Shown: positions 30,655-40,293, numbered from the stretch's first letter. The stretch is 64,000 bases of DNA from Hyphomonas sp. (GCF_022844445.1 NZ_JALHLS010000001.1:248001-312000), one strand, 5' to 3'. Notes: generated by a model not told the origin, from the letters alone. Program-made: numbers and translations.

Positions 30655-31473
30655 ATGGCCGATGAGTGGAACATGCCCAAGGGCGACCTGATGAAGGGCA
30701 AGCGCGGCGTCGTGATGGGCGTTGCGAACCAGAACTCGATCGCCTGGGGCATTGCCAGCCAGCTCGCCGCGCAGGGCGCCGAGATCGCCTTCACCTATCA
30801 GGGCGAAAACCTCGAGCGCCGCGTGCGCCCGCTGGTCGAATCAATCGGCATGGACACGATGATCTCTGCCGACGTGACGGATGACGCCTCGATGGACGCC
30901 GCCTTTGCCGCCATCAAGGCAAAGTGGGGCAAGATCGATTTTCTCGTTCACTCCATCGCCTTTGCCGGCAAGGACGAGCTCCAGGGCTCGATGGTGGCGA
31001 ATACCACTCGCGAGGGCTTCCGCCGCGCGATGGATATCTCCGTGTACAGCTTTATCGACTGCGCGCGCCGCGCCTCGGATATCATGCCGGATGGCGGCTC
31101 GATCATCTGCATGACCTATCTCGGCGCCGAGCGCACCGTGCCGTCCTACAACGTGATGGGCGTCGCCAAGGCCGCGCTGGAAGCCTCTACACGCTACGCC
31201 GCGCGCGACCTTGGCCCGAAGGGCATCCGCGTCAACGCGATCTCGGCCGGCGCCATGCGCACGCTGTCGCTCGCCGGCATCAAGGGTGGCAAGAGCCTGA
31301 TGGGCACGGGGCGCAACTGGTCGCTGCTGAAGGAAGATACCAGCATGGAAGGCGTCGCGGGCTGCGCGCTCTACCTCCTCTCCCCGCTCGGCCGCTCCAT
31401 CGCGGGCGAAGTGATCCACGTCGATGCCGGTTTCCACGTGGTGGGCGTGCCGGATGCGGGCGAAGAGGAATAG
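30655..31473 (+). CDS. fabI: Enoyl-ACP reductase
   Basis: MKGKRGVVMGVANQNSIAWGIASQLAAQGAEIAFTYQGE, YNVMGVAKAALEASTRYAARDLGPKGIRVNAISAG. Confidence 0.95.
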   Translation: MADEWNMPKGDLMKGKRGVVMGVANQNSIAWGIASQLAAQGAEIAFTYQGENLERRVRPLVESIGMDTMISADVTDDASMDAAFAAIKAKWGKIDFLVHSIAFAGKDELQGSMVANTTREGFRRAMDISVYSFIDCARRASDIMPDGGSIICMTYLGAERTVPSYNVMGVAKAALEASTRYAARDLGPKGIRVNAISAGAMRTLSLAGIKGGKSLMGTGRNWSLLKEDTSMEGVAGCALYLLSPLGRSIAGEVIHVDAGFHVVGVPDAGEEE

Positions 31474-31498
31474 TCCTCCGCCTGCTCACAGCTTGACA

Positions 31499-31539
31499 TC
31501 ACTTCGCGGAGTCCCGAAATTCAGCGCTCCGCGAGGTGA
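31499..31539. other. Inverted repeat / stem-loop I in fabI-yjhX intergenic region
   Basis: TCACTTCGCGGAG ... CTCCGCGAGGTGA: 13-bp arms with one mismatch (G-U compatible). Confidence 0.75.
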
Positions 31540-31573
31540 ATATGCGTTCTACCCTGTCCGAGTCCCGCTGAAG

Positions 31574-31614
31574 GGCCTGCCGTTCCCGCACGGATGATCC
31601 GTGCAAGGCAGGCC
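31574..31614. other. Nested inverted repeat / stem-loop II upstream of yjhX-like gene
   Basis: GGCCTGCC-gttccc-GCACGGAT-g-ATCCGTGC-aa-GGCAGGCC: two nested perfect 8-bp arms. Confidence 0.85.
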
Positions 31615-31708
31615 GGCAAGAGCGAACCCCTGGCACGCGCTGCGTGCCGGTTACGTTTTTGTGCGTCCCTTCCTCCGCGGCGGGGCGCGGCATCGGACAC
31701 TTACTCCA

Positions 31709-31966
31709 ATGGACATCTCACGCGCCGAACAGCGCATCCTCCACCTGCTCGCGCAAGGCGGGCGGATTGAACTCATTCGCGACGACAACAAAAAGCTCGC
31801 GGACGTTCATTGCTACACCCGCGACGGCTGGCGACTTGCCGGCCTCGACATGGACCTCTTCCGCAAGCTGAAGCGGCGGCGCACCATCGCCTCGCAGGGC
31901 GGCAAGCCCTACCGCATCACGCGGCGCGGCCTGCAACTCGTCCGGTCGCAACCGGACAATTGCTAA
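31709..31966 (+). CDS. YjhX family (UPF0386) putative toxin-like protein
   Basis: MDISRAEQRILHLLAQGGRIELIRDDNKKLADVHCYTRDGWRLAGLDMDLFRKLKRRRTIASQGGKPYRITRRGLQLVRSQPDN matches the UPF0386/YjhX pattern. Confidence 0.88.
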   Translation: MDISRAEQRILHLLAQGGRIELIRDDNKKLADVHCYTRDGWRLAGLDMDLFRKLKRRRTIASQGGKPYRITRRGLQLVRSQPDNC

Positions 31967-32035
31967 AGACGGCCCTCTTGCCTCCCTGCCGGTTTTGGCG
32001 GACGCTTCTGTCCAGCGCTGGCGGGGAGGCATTTC

Positions 32036-32806
32036 ATGTACCGGGTAACCGCGCGCCTCAGCGCCCCTTTCCTCGGCCTCGCACTGCTGATGCCGGGCTG
32101 CGCCTCGGCGCCCGCGGCGCCCCGTCTCGTGGACGCCTCCGGCCAGTTATGCCCGGGCGCCGGAACGTTCGATGTGACCAAGATCAAGACCGCGAACACT
32201 GCCGAGACCGCCGAGCGCGCCGCCTGGATCACCCAGTATACCGCCATCACGCCCCTGCCGCCCGGCGCGGAGGCCGCAGAGACGCGAATTCGTGTGCGCG
32301 TGCCGCCAACCGGGATGTGGGGGCAGGATTCGCGCGTCACGCTCTGGAAAGTTGCCGGTGGCGCCTGGCAGATCGCGACCGACAACAAGGGCCCGCCCTC
32401 TCCGCCGCCGCCACCTCCCCCACCGCCGCCGGTGGACGCGAACGGCAACCGCCTTCCCGGCTTCGAGAACTGGCAGCCCTCGCCGCCGCCACTACCACCG
32501 CCGCCCTATCTCACCTCGGCGCTCGCGCCCGAGATCGCGGCGGAACTCGACACCGCGCTCGCCGATCCCTGTTTCGTCAACGGGCCGGACAGCCTGCCCT
32601 ATTTAGTGCCGTATGGGCGGGCGGACGAGGATGGCCGCGATGTCTGGCTCTGCCCGCCGGACTCCGCCACGTACATGGCCGAGGTAAAGCAGCCGGGCCT
32701 GCCGACGCGCTATATCTCCCATGCCTGCTATATGGACTTCGCTGTCTCGACGCTCCTGACACGGATGACCTACCTGAAGGCCGCGCCCGCCTCAGCAAGC
32801 GATTAG
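32036..32806 (+). CDS. Hypothetical lipoprotein with two polyproline segments
   Basis: Lipobox LALLMPGCAS; PPSPPPPPPPPPP and PSPPPLPPPP. Confidence 0.65.
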   Translation: MYRVTARLSAPFLGLALLMPGCASAPAAPRLVDASGQLCPGAGTFDVTKIKTANTAETAERAAWITQYTAITPLPPGAEAAETRIRVRVPPTGMWGQDSRVTLWKVAGGAWQIATDNKGPPSPPPPPPPPPPVDANGNRLPGFENWQPSPPPLPPPPYLTSALAPEIAAELDTALADPCFVNGPDSLPYLVPYGRADEDGRDVWLCPPDSATYMAEVKQPGLPTRYISHACYMDFAVSTLLTRMTYLKAAPASASD

Positions 32807-32810
32807 CACC

Positions 32811-33132
32811 GTGACTACCCGCACCGCCATCTGCCGGTGCGGCCAACTTCAAGCCACTTGCCGGGGCGAGCCGGTACGCGTCTCGGTCTGCCTTTGCCCC
32901 GCTTGTCAGCGGCGCACTTGCCGCTTTTGTCCCGTATCCGGATCAACGGTTGCCTGAACAATCGAAGGCTGGTCGGGCGTCACCGCCATTCCCCACGGCG
33001 CCATAGCGGGAACGGAAATGCCGGCCCCCGGCTCTTCCGGGTACGAAGGCCGCCGCCATGCCTGGGTGGATATCCTCCGCGAGGTCGCGCTCAACCTCCG
33101 ACAGCGCGGCGCGAAACACGGGACTCAACCTG
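32811..33132 (+). pseudogene. Decayed GFA family gene (internal deletion plus in-frame TGA)
   Basis: Frame from GTG 32811: VTTRTAICRCGQLQATCRGEPVRVSVCLCPACQRRT-CRFCPVSGSTVA*TIEGWSGVTAIPHGAIAG...YEGRRHAWVDI; TGA falls where GFA proteins commonly have an aromatic residue. Confidence 0.75.
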
Positions 33133-33133
33133 C

Positions 33134-33964
33134 TCAGTTCTCGAGCGTCACCGCCGGGCCCAGAAACCTGATCCAGTAGAACGAGAGCGGATCGTCCCCC
33201 GGCTGGGTCGCGTAGGCGGCGAGGCGCGCGTCACCCGTGCGCGCGGGCAAATGTGCCTCCGGGATCGGCTCACCCGCCTCCGTGACCAGATCAAACCGAA
33301 CAAAGGACCAGCCCTGGAGGCCGTGTGGCGCGCGTAGCGAATCATCCGCCGAGAGGCGCAGTGGCGCAGCTTCCGGCAGCGTGCCCGATAGCCGCAGGAA
33401 TACCTGAGTGACCCAGACGCCGCCCTTCGTGCGCACCACGCCGAATGCAACATGCGTTGCCTTCGGGTGCAGGATGTTTGCCCGGTGGCCGGGGCTGTCC
33501 ATGAGGTTGCGGTGCAGGCGCCTGAGCGCAAAGTCCGGGTCCATACGGCCGGTGGACTTCGACACGGTCGCAACATTCTCGGCGGAGAAATCGGCGAGCG
33601 CCGTGCGGTCGAGGGCGGCGATCCGGTCCGGTCCGTCGCGCCCGTCCGGGCCCTGATGGCCGAAGAAGACGTTGTAGGCCATGTCGAGGCTGTGGAAGCG
33701 GGCCGCCGCACGCAGGGCCGGCCGCGTTTCGAGCGGCGGCAGGCCCTCGTCCAGGCGCGCCGCGTTAACCAGTTTCAGGAAGCCGGCTTCCAGGTCCTCG
33801 TCGAAGGCATAGCCCTCGGGCGGCATGGCGAGACAGGCCCCTGCCTCTTCGACATAGCCCGCCACATCGCCCGGCCGTTCCGTCGTGCGCACATCACAGG
33901 CGTAGGCGGGAACGCCCACGAGAACCATGAGGACAAGAAGCAACAGGCCGCGCATGCTGGCCAA
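33134..33964 (-). CDS. Secreted CAP/SCP domain protein (YkwD-like)
   Basis: LVNAARLDEGLPPLETRPALRAAARFHSLDMA, FFGHQGPDG, SAENVATV, NLMDSPGHRANILHPKATHVAFGVV. Confidence 0.9.
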   Translation of the reverse strand: MASMRGLLLLVLMVLVGVPAYACDVRTTERPGDVAGYVEEAGACLAMPPEGYAFDEDLEAGFLKLVNAARLDEGLPPLETRPALRAAARFHSLDMAYNVFFGHQGPDGRDGPDRIAALDRTALADFSAENVATVSKSTGRMDPDFALRRLHRNLMDSPGHRANILHPKATHVAFGVVRTKGGVWVTQVFLRLSGTLPEAAPLRLSADDSLRAPHGLQGWSFVRFDLVTEAGEPIPEAHLPARTGDARLAAYATQPGDDPLSFYWIRFLGPAVTLEN

Positions 33965-34014
33965 TTGCTAGCATGACTCGAGGCGCCCTTCACAGGGCCG
34001 CGTTGCACAGGGTG

Positions 34015-34701
34015 TCAGATCGCGCCGGCCGTCTGCAGCCGCGTCAGCACCGGCGCCATCATCCGGTCGATCGCCTCGGCCGAGGGCTTCACATCGCCGT
34101 AGGCCGGCACGCCTTCGTCCGCGATCACGAGATCGGCCTCGAACATGGCTGGATAGGTGAAGCGGTAATGCGCCGCGCGCACGGTTGACATGTACTGCAG
34201 CAGCACGGAATCCACCGACCGTCCGCGCTCGATCACATCGCGCCGGATGCGGCGCGCGAGACGCAGGTCGTCTGGCGTATCGACATAGACTGACAGGTCA
34301 ATCAGCGAGCGGATCTTCGGCATCGACAAAGCGTGGATGCCTTCCAGGATCAGCACCGGCGCGGACTCAATCCGGCGCGTCTTCTTCGAGCGGTCATGCT
34401 TTTCGTAGTCATAGATCGGCTGGTCCACCGCTTCGCCCGCCTTTAGCGCGCGCAGGTCCGAGACGAGGTGATCCACCTCTTTCGATTTCGGGTCGTCATA
34501 ATTGATGCCGGCCACCAGGGCATGGCGCTCAGCATCGGTCTTCGGCGCGCCGTAATAGCTCATCGGATGGTAATAGGCGTCCTCGCCGAACATCACCGCC
34601 TTGCCGGGCCCCAGCCGCTCCAGCAGCGCCACCGCCAGCGTCGACTTGCCGGACCCCGAGCCCCCGGACATCGCGATCAGGAATGATCTCTTCTTCGACA
34701 T
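34015..34701 (-). CDS. udk: Uridine kinase family protein
   Basis: IAMSGGSGSGKSTLAVALLERLG, INYDDPKSKEVDHLVSDLRAL, PVLILEGIHAL. Confidence 0.87.
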   Translation of the reverse strand: MSKKRSFLIAMSGGSGSGKSTLAVALLERLGPGKAVMFGEDAYYHPMSYYGAPKTDAERHALVAGINYDDPKSKEVDHLVSDLRALKAGEAVDQPIYDYEKHDRSKKTRRIESAPVLILEGIHALSMPKIRSLIDLSVYVDTPDDLRLARRIRRDVIERGRSVDSVLLQYMSTVRAAHYRFTYPAMFEADLVIADEGVPAYGDVKPSAEAIDRMMAPVLTRLQTAGAI

Positions 34702-34741
34702 GACAAACGCCTTTTAGTCCCCAAACACGCTTTCCTTCCCA

Positions 34742-34775
34742 TGAAAAAGGGCCGCCCCACAAGGAGCGGCCCTTC
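34742..34775 (-). terminator. Rho-independent terminator of pnp
   Basis: Minus strand AAGGGCCGC-tccttgtggg-GCGGCCCTT followed by TTTTCAT. Confidence 0.85.
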
Positions 34776-34799
34776 CTCAATTTCAGAAGTGCGGGGCGA

Positions 34800-36929
34800 T
34801 TATTCGCCGGCGTCGGCGCCTTCGATTTCCTTGCCAGTCTCTTGGTCAACGACTTTCATCGACAGGCGCACCTTGCCGCGCTCATCGAGGCCCATCAGCT
34901 TGACCCAGACCTTGTCGCCCTCTTTGACCATCTCTTTCGGGTGGCCGATGCGTTTGTTGGCCATCTGGGAGACGTGGACAAGACCGTCCTTGGGACCGAA
35001 GAAGTTCACGAAGATGCCGAAGTCTTTCATCGACACTACCTTGCCTTCGTAGATCTGGCCGATCTCGGCTTCCGCCGTGATGCCTCGGATCATCTTGATG
35101 GCGGCGTCGATCGACTTGCGATCCATCGCCGAAATCTGGACCGTGCCATCATCATCAATGTTCACTTTGGCGCCCGTCTCGTCGACGATGCCGCGGATGA
35201 CCTTGCCGCCCGAACCGATAACGTCACGGATCTTGTCGACCGGGACTTTCATGATTTCCATCTGGGGTGCGGTATCGGCGAGCTTGCCGCGTGCAGCGGA
35301 GAGGCCTTTCGCCATTTCGCCGAGGATATGATGGCGGCCACCTTTCGCCTGATCCAGGGCCTTGCCCATGATCTCGCGCGTGATGCCGGCCACCTTGATA
35401 TCCATCTGGAGGGACGTGATGCCCTTCTCTGTACCGGCCACCTTGAAGTCCATGTCGCCGAGGTGATCTTCGTCACCCAGGATGTCGGAGAGGACCGCGA
35501 AGTCCTTGCCTTCCAGGATGAGGCCCATCGCGATGCCGGAAACCGGACGCGTGATCGGCACACCGGCGTCCATCATGGCGAGCGAGCAACCGCAAACTGT
35601 CGCCATCGACGAGGAGCCGTTGGACTCAGTGATCTCGGAGACGAGACGGATCGTGTACGGAAAGTCTTCATGCTTTGGCAGAACGGCCTGAAGTGCGCGC
35701 CAGGCCAGTTTGCCGTGGCCGATTTCGCGGCGGCCCGCGCCGCCGAGGCGGCCCGTCTCCCCGACCGAGTAGGGCGGGAAATTGTAGTGGAGCATGAACT
35801 TCTCTTTCCGGGTGCCGTCCAGGCCTTCGATGTACTGCTCGTCGTCGGACGTCCCCAGCGTGGTGACGCAGATTGCCTGCGTCTCGCCGCGCGTAAACAG
35901 AGCTGAGCCGTGCGTGCGGGGCAGGAAGCCTGCCTCGGCGAGGATCGGACGTATCTGGTCGAGCTTGCGGCCGTCGATGCGTTCACCGGTTTTCAGGATG
36001 TCGCCACGAACCACGGAGGCTTCAGCTTCCTTGAACGCAGTCTTGAAAAGCTCGGCGGTCATTTCGCCCGGCGCTTCTTCGGTGCCGACGAGCGCAGCTT
36101 TCGCCTTGTCGCGGGCTACGCCAACAGCAGCATAACGCTCGCCCTTGGCGGTGATCTTGTAGGCTTTCGACAGGTCCTTGCCGACAATCTTCTCAATCGC
36201 TTTCACGGCGACGGAATTGTCTTCGGCTTCGAACTCGAACGGGGCGTTAGCGGCTTTCTCGGCGAGTTGGATGATCGCGTCGATCACTGGCTGCATCGCG
36301 TCATGGCCAGCAACAACGGCGCCAAGCATGATTTCTTCCGAAAGCTCGTAGGCTTCCGATTCCACCATCATCACGGCGTCGGACGTGCCGGCGAGGACGA
36401 GGTCGAGATCGGAATCTTCCAGTTCGGCGATGGTCGGGTTGATGACATACTGGCCGTTGATGTAGCCGACGCGGGCGGCGCCGATCGGGCCCATGAAGGG
36501 GGCGCCGGACAGCACCAGCGCCGCGGAGGCGCCAATCATGCCGATCACGTCAGCATCGTTCTCAAGGTCATATGAGAGAACGGTGATGATAACCTGGACT
36601 TCGTTCTTGAAGCCGTTGACGAACAGCGGGCGGATCGGACGGTCGATGAGGCGCGAGGTCAGCGTCTCTTTTTCGGTGGGGCGGCCTTCACGTTTGAAGA
36701 AGCCGCCGGGGATACGACCGGCTGCGAAGTATTTTTCCTGGTAGTTTACGGTCAGGGGGAAGAAATCCTGACCCGGCTTGGCCGACTTTGCGAAGACGGC
36801 GGTCGCGAGGAGCGTGGTGTCGCCATAGGTAACCATGACGGCGCCATCGGCCTGACGCGCCACATGGCCCGTCTCGATCGTGAGTGTGCGGCCGGCCCAT
36901 TCCAGCGACACGGATTGCTTATTGAACAT
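34800..36929 (-). CDS. pnp: Polyribonucleotide nucleotidyltransferase
   Basis: 709 aa; [24 protein letters not shown] ([18 protein letters not shown]) and S1 domains. Confidence 0.98.
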   Translation of the reverse strand: MFNKQSVSLEWAGRTLTIETGHVARQADGAVMVTYGDTTLLATAVFAKSAKPGQDFFPLTVNYQEKYFAAGRIPGGFFKREGRPTEKETLTSRLIDRPIRPLFVNGFKNEVQVIITVLSYDLENDADVIGMIGASAALVLSGAPFMGPIGAARVGYINGQYVINPTIAELEDSDLDLVLAGTSDAVMMVESEAYELSEEIMLGAVVAGHDAMQPVIDAIIQLAEKAANAPFEFEAEDNSVAVKAIEKIVGKDLSKAYKITAKGERYAAVGVARDKAKAALVGTEEAPGEMTAELFKTAFKEAEASVVRGDILKTGERIDGRKLDQIRPILAEAGFLPRTHGSALFTRGETQAICVTTLGTSDDEQYIEGLDGTRKEKFMLHYNFPPYSVGETGRLGGAGRREIGHGKLAWRALQAVLPKHEDFPYTIRLVSEITESNGSSSMATVCGCSLAMMDAGVPITRPVSGIAMGLILEGKDFAVLSDILGDEDHLGDMDFKVAGTEKGITSLQMDIKVAGITREIMGKALDQAKGGRHHILGEMAKGLSAARGKLADTAPQMEIMKVPVDKIRDVIGSGGKVIRGIVDETGAKVNIDDDGTVQISAMDRKSIDAAIKMIRGITAEAEIGQIYEGKVVSMKDFGIFVNFFGPKDGLVHVSQMANKRIGHPKEMVKEGDKVWVKLMGLDERGKVRLSMKVVDQETGKEIEGADAGE

Positions 36930-36950
36930 GTCTGTCTTTCTTTCACATAC

Positions 36951-36988
36951 GAAAAGCCCGCCGCGGCCCTATTGCCCGGCGGGCTTGT
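36951..36988 (-). terminator. Terminator-like hairpin between rpsO and pnp
   Basis: Minus strand AAGCCCGCCG-ggcaataggg-CCGCGGCGGGCTT followed by TTCG. Confidence 0.75.
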
Positions 36989-36995
36989 TTCGGAA

Positions 36996-37265
36996 CTAGC
37001 GGCGGATGCCGAGTTCCGTGATGAGCTTGGTATACCGCGCTTCATCCTTGCCCTTGACGTAATCAAGGAGCTTCCGGCGGGTGGCGACCATGGTCAGCAG
37101 GCCCCGGCGGGAGTGATTGTCTTTTTTGTTGGCCTTGAAGTGGTCCGTGAGGCCATTGATGCGCTCGGTGAGGATCGCAACCTGGACTTCCGGCGAGCCC
37201 GTATCGCCCGGTTTGGTGGCGAACTTCTTGATGAGCTCTTGCTTCTTTTCGGCGGTAATCGACAT
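36996..37265 (-). CDS. rpsO: 30S ribosomal protein S15
   Basis: 89 aa; [57 protein letters not shown]. Confidence 0.98.
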   Translation of the reverse strand: MSITAEKKQELIKKFATKPGDTGSPEVQVAILTERINGLTDHFKANKKDNHSRRGLLTMVATRRKLLDYVKGKDEARYTKLITELGIRR

Positions 37266-37510
37266 CGGATAAGCCTTCTTGCAGCACGCCCGCAGGCGCT
37301 GGGTTCACTAATCGCCTGAATTGGCGGGGTTTTTTGGGAACGGGCCTGATCAGGTGGCCACAGCCGGGATGTCGTCCAGCAGGGTCAAGAGACAGTGCCT
37401 CCGCCCCAAAAACGGGCTTATGACTCAAATGGGGGGGATTGGGAAGGGCTTGGGGTGATTCTGGCGGCAAACACGCTAGACTCTGCAAGGATTCTCCCCG
37501 GACCCCCACC

Positions 37511-37978
37511 ATGCCCGAAACCACCCTGCCCTCCGACATTGCCCACATCATCCAGTTAGCCATTGCACCGGTATTCACGCTCGCCGGCATCGGCGCGCTG
37601 CTGAACGTGATGGCCAACCGCCTCGCCCGCGTCGTCGACCGCTGGCGGGCGCTGGAGGACGGCCTGGCCTCGGAAGACGAGTTGTCCCGGCGCGCTCACC
37701 ATACCGAGCTCGGTGTGCTCGACCGGCGCATGGTGCACATCCACCGCGCGATCGGCCTGTGCACCCTGGCCGCCCTGATGATCTGCCTTGTTATCATCCT
37801 GCTGTTCACCGGCCAGCTGGTCGCGGTGCCGGTCGCGGCGGCCGTCTCGCTCCTGTTCGTCGTCTCGATGAGCCTCCTCGTCGTTGCGCTGATCTCCTTC
37901 TACATCGAAGTGCGGATTGCCAGCCGCATCCTGCGCGTGACGCGGGCTGTGCTGGAGGCGGGGAAGACGCCCCTGTAA
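37511..37978 (+). CDS. DUF2721 family membrane protein
   Basis: IAHIIQLAIAPVFTLAGIGALLNVMANRLARVVDRWR...LDRRMVHIHRAIGLCTLAALMICLVIILLF. Confidence 0.88.
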   Translation: MPETTLPSDIAHIIQLAIAPVFTLAGIGALLNVMANRLARVVDRWRALEDGLASEDELSRRAHHTELGVLDRRMVHIHRAIGLCTLAALMICLVIILLFTGQLVAVPVAAAVSLLFVVSMSLLVVALISFYIEVRIASRILRVTRAVLEAGKTPL

Positions 37979-37985
37979 TCTGCTC

Positions 37986-38049
37986 ATCCCCGCGCAGGCA
38001 GGGATCATAACCAGCAAGAGCCTCGCGAGATCCCTGCCTGCGCGGGGAT
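37986..38049. repeat. 21-bp perfect inverted repeat, REP-like
   Basis: ATCCCCGCGCAGGCAGGGATC (37986-38006) / GATCCCTGCCTGCGCGGGGAT (38029-38049), 22-nt loop. Confidence 0.9.
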
Positions 38050-38127
38050 AAACGGCTTTTGGGGCTTGCTCTGGACTTCCCCTCGCCCCGGTGAAACGTT
38101 GGGACAAACAGATAGGGAGATCACGCC

Positions 38128-39168
38128 ATGCAAGTCGCCGCCTATGCCACACAGGGCCCCACCGACCCCCTGAAGCCCTTCGAGATCACCCGGCGCGACC
38201 TGCAGCCAGATGACGTGCTGATCGACATCACCCATTGCGGCATCTGCCACAGCGACATCCACTCCGCCCGCAACGAATGGGGCCGCGCAAAATATCCCTT
38301 CGTGCCGGGCCACGAAATCATCGGGCGAGTCAGCGCCGTCGGCGGAAAAGTGACCAAGCACAAGGTCGGTAACCTGGTCGGCGTCGGCTGCCTTGTGGAT
38401 TCCTGCCTGAAATGCTCCGCCTGCCATGACGGCGATGAGCAGTACTGCGAGAAGGGCTCGGTCGGCACCTATGGCGGTACCGAGCCGGTGATCGGCGGGC
38501 CGACCTTCGGCGGCTATTCGAAACAGATCGTCGTGCGCGACGCCTTCGTGCTGAAGATTTCGGAGAAGCTCGACCCCGCTGCCGCCGCGCCCTTGCTCTG
38601 CGCCGGCATCACCAGTTGGTCGCCGCTCAAGCACTGGGGCATCGGCAAGGGCGACAAGGTCGGCGTCATCGGTCTCGGCGGCCTCGGCCATATGGGCATC
38701 AAGTTCGCTGTGGCCCTGGGCGCCGAGGTCGTGATGATCACGACCTCGCCGGAGAAAGGCGCCGACGCACGCCGCCTCGGCGTCTCGGATGTGCTCGTCT
38801 CGAAAGACCGTGAACAGATGAAAGCGCATCGCGGCAGTTTCGATTTCCTGCTCAACACCGTGCCGGTGAAGCACGACCTCAACCCCTATCTCGGCCTGCT
38901 CGCCCGCAACGGCACCATGGTGATCGTCGGTGCGATTGAGCCGCTGGAGCCGATGCACGGCGGTATCCTGCTGGCGAACCGCCGCAGTGTTGCGGGCTCC
39001 GGCATCGGCGGCATCGCGGAGACGCAGGAGATGCTCGACTTCTGCGCCGAGCACGGCATCGTCTGCGACATCGAGATGATCGACATGAAGGACGTGAACC
39101 CCGCCTATGACCGCGTGGTCAAGGGCGACGTAAAGTACCGCTTCGTGATCGACATGGCGACGCTTTAA
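38128..39168 (+). CDS. Zinc-dependent NAD(P)-dependent alcohol dehydrogenase (CAD/YahK-like)
   Basis: THCGICHSDIHSARNEWGRAKYPFVPGHEIIGRV, CLKCSACHDGDEQYC, GVIGLGGLGHMGIKFA. Confidence 0.95.
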   Translation: MQVAAYATQGPTDPLKPFEITRRDLQPDDVLIDITHCGICHSDIHSARNEWGRAKYPFVPGHEIIGRVSAVGGKVTKHKVGNLVGVGCLVDSCLKCSACHDGDEQYCEKGSVGTYGGTEPVIGGPTFGGYSKQIVVRDAFVLKISEKLDPAAAAPLLCAGITSWSPLKHWGIGKGDKVGVIGLGGLGHMGIKFAVALGAEVVMITTSPEKGADARRLGVSDVLVSKDREQMKAHRGSFDFLLNTVPVKHDLNPYLGLLARNGTMVIVGAIEPLEPMHGGILLANRRSVAGSGIGGIAETQEMLDFCAEHGIVCDIEMIDMKDVNPAYDRVVKGDVKYRFVIDMATL

Positions 39169-40118
39169 CCAGCAAACACCCGCACGGGCTCGAAATGCCC
39201 GGCCCGAACTTCGCCCAGCGCCACGGCATCATCTCCCGCCAGCGCCAGCGCCAGGCGGTCGTCGTCCTCGCCGCGCCCCTCGCGCCAGCGCTCGACCACA
39301 TGCGGCAGCAGCATGATTGTCCGCCCCTGCCGCAGGTTGCCGGCATCCTGCACCGTGACCTGAAGGTGCGGCATGGAATTAAGCACCGCGTGCAGAGGCT
39401 TCAGATGTCCAAACAGTCCCGCACGGTCTTCCGCTAGAGCCTGCAGGTCCGCGACCGAGACTGCACCTGCCGCATCGAACGCGCCGACGCGCGTGCGGCG
39501 CAGCTGACTGATATAACCCTCGGCACCGAGATCAGCGGCCAGGTCACGCGCCATCGCGCGCACATAGAATCCCTTTCCGGAAACGACATGAATCACCGAA
39601 TGATCCGCGTCCGGCATGCCGATCACCTTCGCCGCGTGGACATCCACTTCGCGCGCTTCCAGCTCGAACACCTCACCGCCGCGGGCGAGGTCATAGGCGC
39701 GCTCGCCGGCCACCTTGATGGCGGAGTATTTCGGCGGGATCTGGTGGATGGTGCCGACATAGTTTTTGAGTGCGGCCTCGACTGCTTCGCGCGACGGGCG
39801 CACTTCAGACGTCGCGGTCACTTCAGCTTCGGCATCCTGACTGGCGGTGGAGACGCCCCAGCGGATGGTGAAGACATACTCTTTCTCGGCGTCCATCGCC
39901 CACTGGACGGTCTTGGTCGCTTCGCCCAGGGCGATCGGCAGGATGCCATCGGCCAGCGGATCGAGCGTGCCGCCGTGGCCCACTTTCTCGGCATTGAACA
40001 GGCGCTTGATGATGGCAACGGCCTGGGTGGACGTCATGTCCACCGGCTTGAACAGGTTGAGCCAGCCCGTGACGGGCTCGCCTTTGCGTTTTCTCTGACG
40101 GGACAAGGCAGTCTCCAA
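39165..40118 (-). CDS. truB: tRNA pseudouridine(55) synthase
   Basis: GWLNLFKPVDMTSTQAVAIIKRLFNAEKVGHGGTLDPLADGILPIALGEATK. Confidence 0.96.
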   Translation of the reverse strand: METALSRQRKRKGEPVTGWLNLFKPVDMTSTQAVAIIKRLFNAEKVGHGGTLDPLADGILPIALGEATKTVQWAMDAEKEYVFTIRWGVSTASQDAEAEVTATSEVRPSREAVEAALKNYVGTIHQIPPKYSAIKVAGERAYDLARGGEVFELEAREVDVHAAKVIGMPDADHSVIHVVSGKGFYVRAMARDLAADLGAEGYISQLRRTRVGAFDAAGAVSVADLQALAEDRAGLFGHLKPLHAVLNSMPHLQVTVQDAGNLRQGRTIMLLPHVVERWREGRGEDDDRLALALAGDDAVALGEVRAGHFEPVRVFAG

Positions 40119-40293
40119 AGGGTCCGGGCGGGCGGGTCGAACGCGCGTCCGGATCGGATAGTGAAGCCGCCGCTTATCCGGTGCCGGGCGCCTTCGTCAA
40201 TCCATCCGGCTGTGGCCCAAGTCTGAAGGACGCTCAATTGGATTGCGTCATCGTCAATCCACCCCATATTCATCGAGCACAAGGACATCGCTC

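Noticed and set aside
34842-35906. 354-codon plus-strand ORF antisense to pnp
   Set aside because: PNPase is unambiguous on the minus strand; the antisense ORF is a shadow.
38005-39054. 349-codon minus-strand ORF antisense to the alcohol dehydrogenase
   Set aside because: Shadow ORF; its C-terminus KPFIPAQAGISRGSCWL is just the palindromic repeat being translated.
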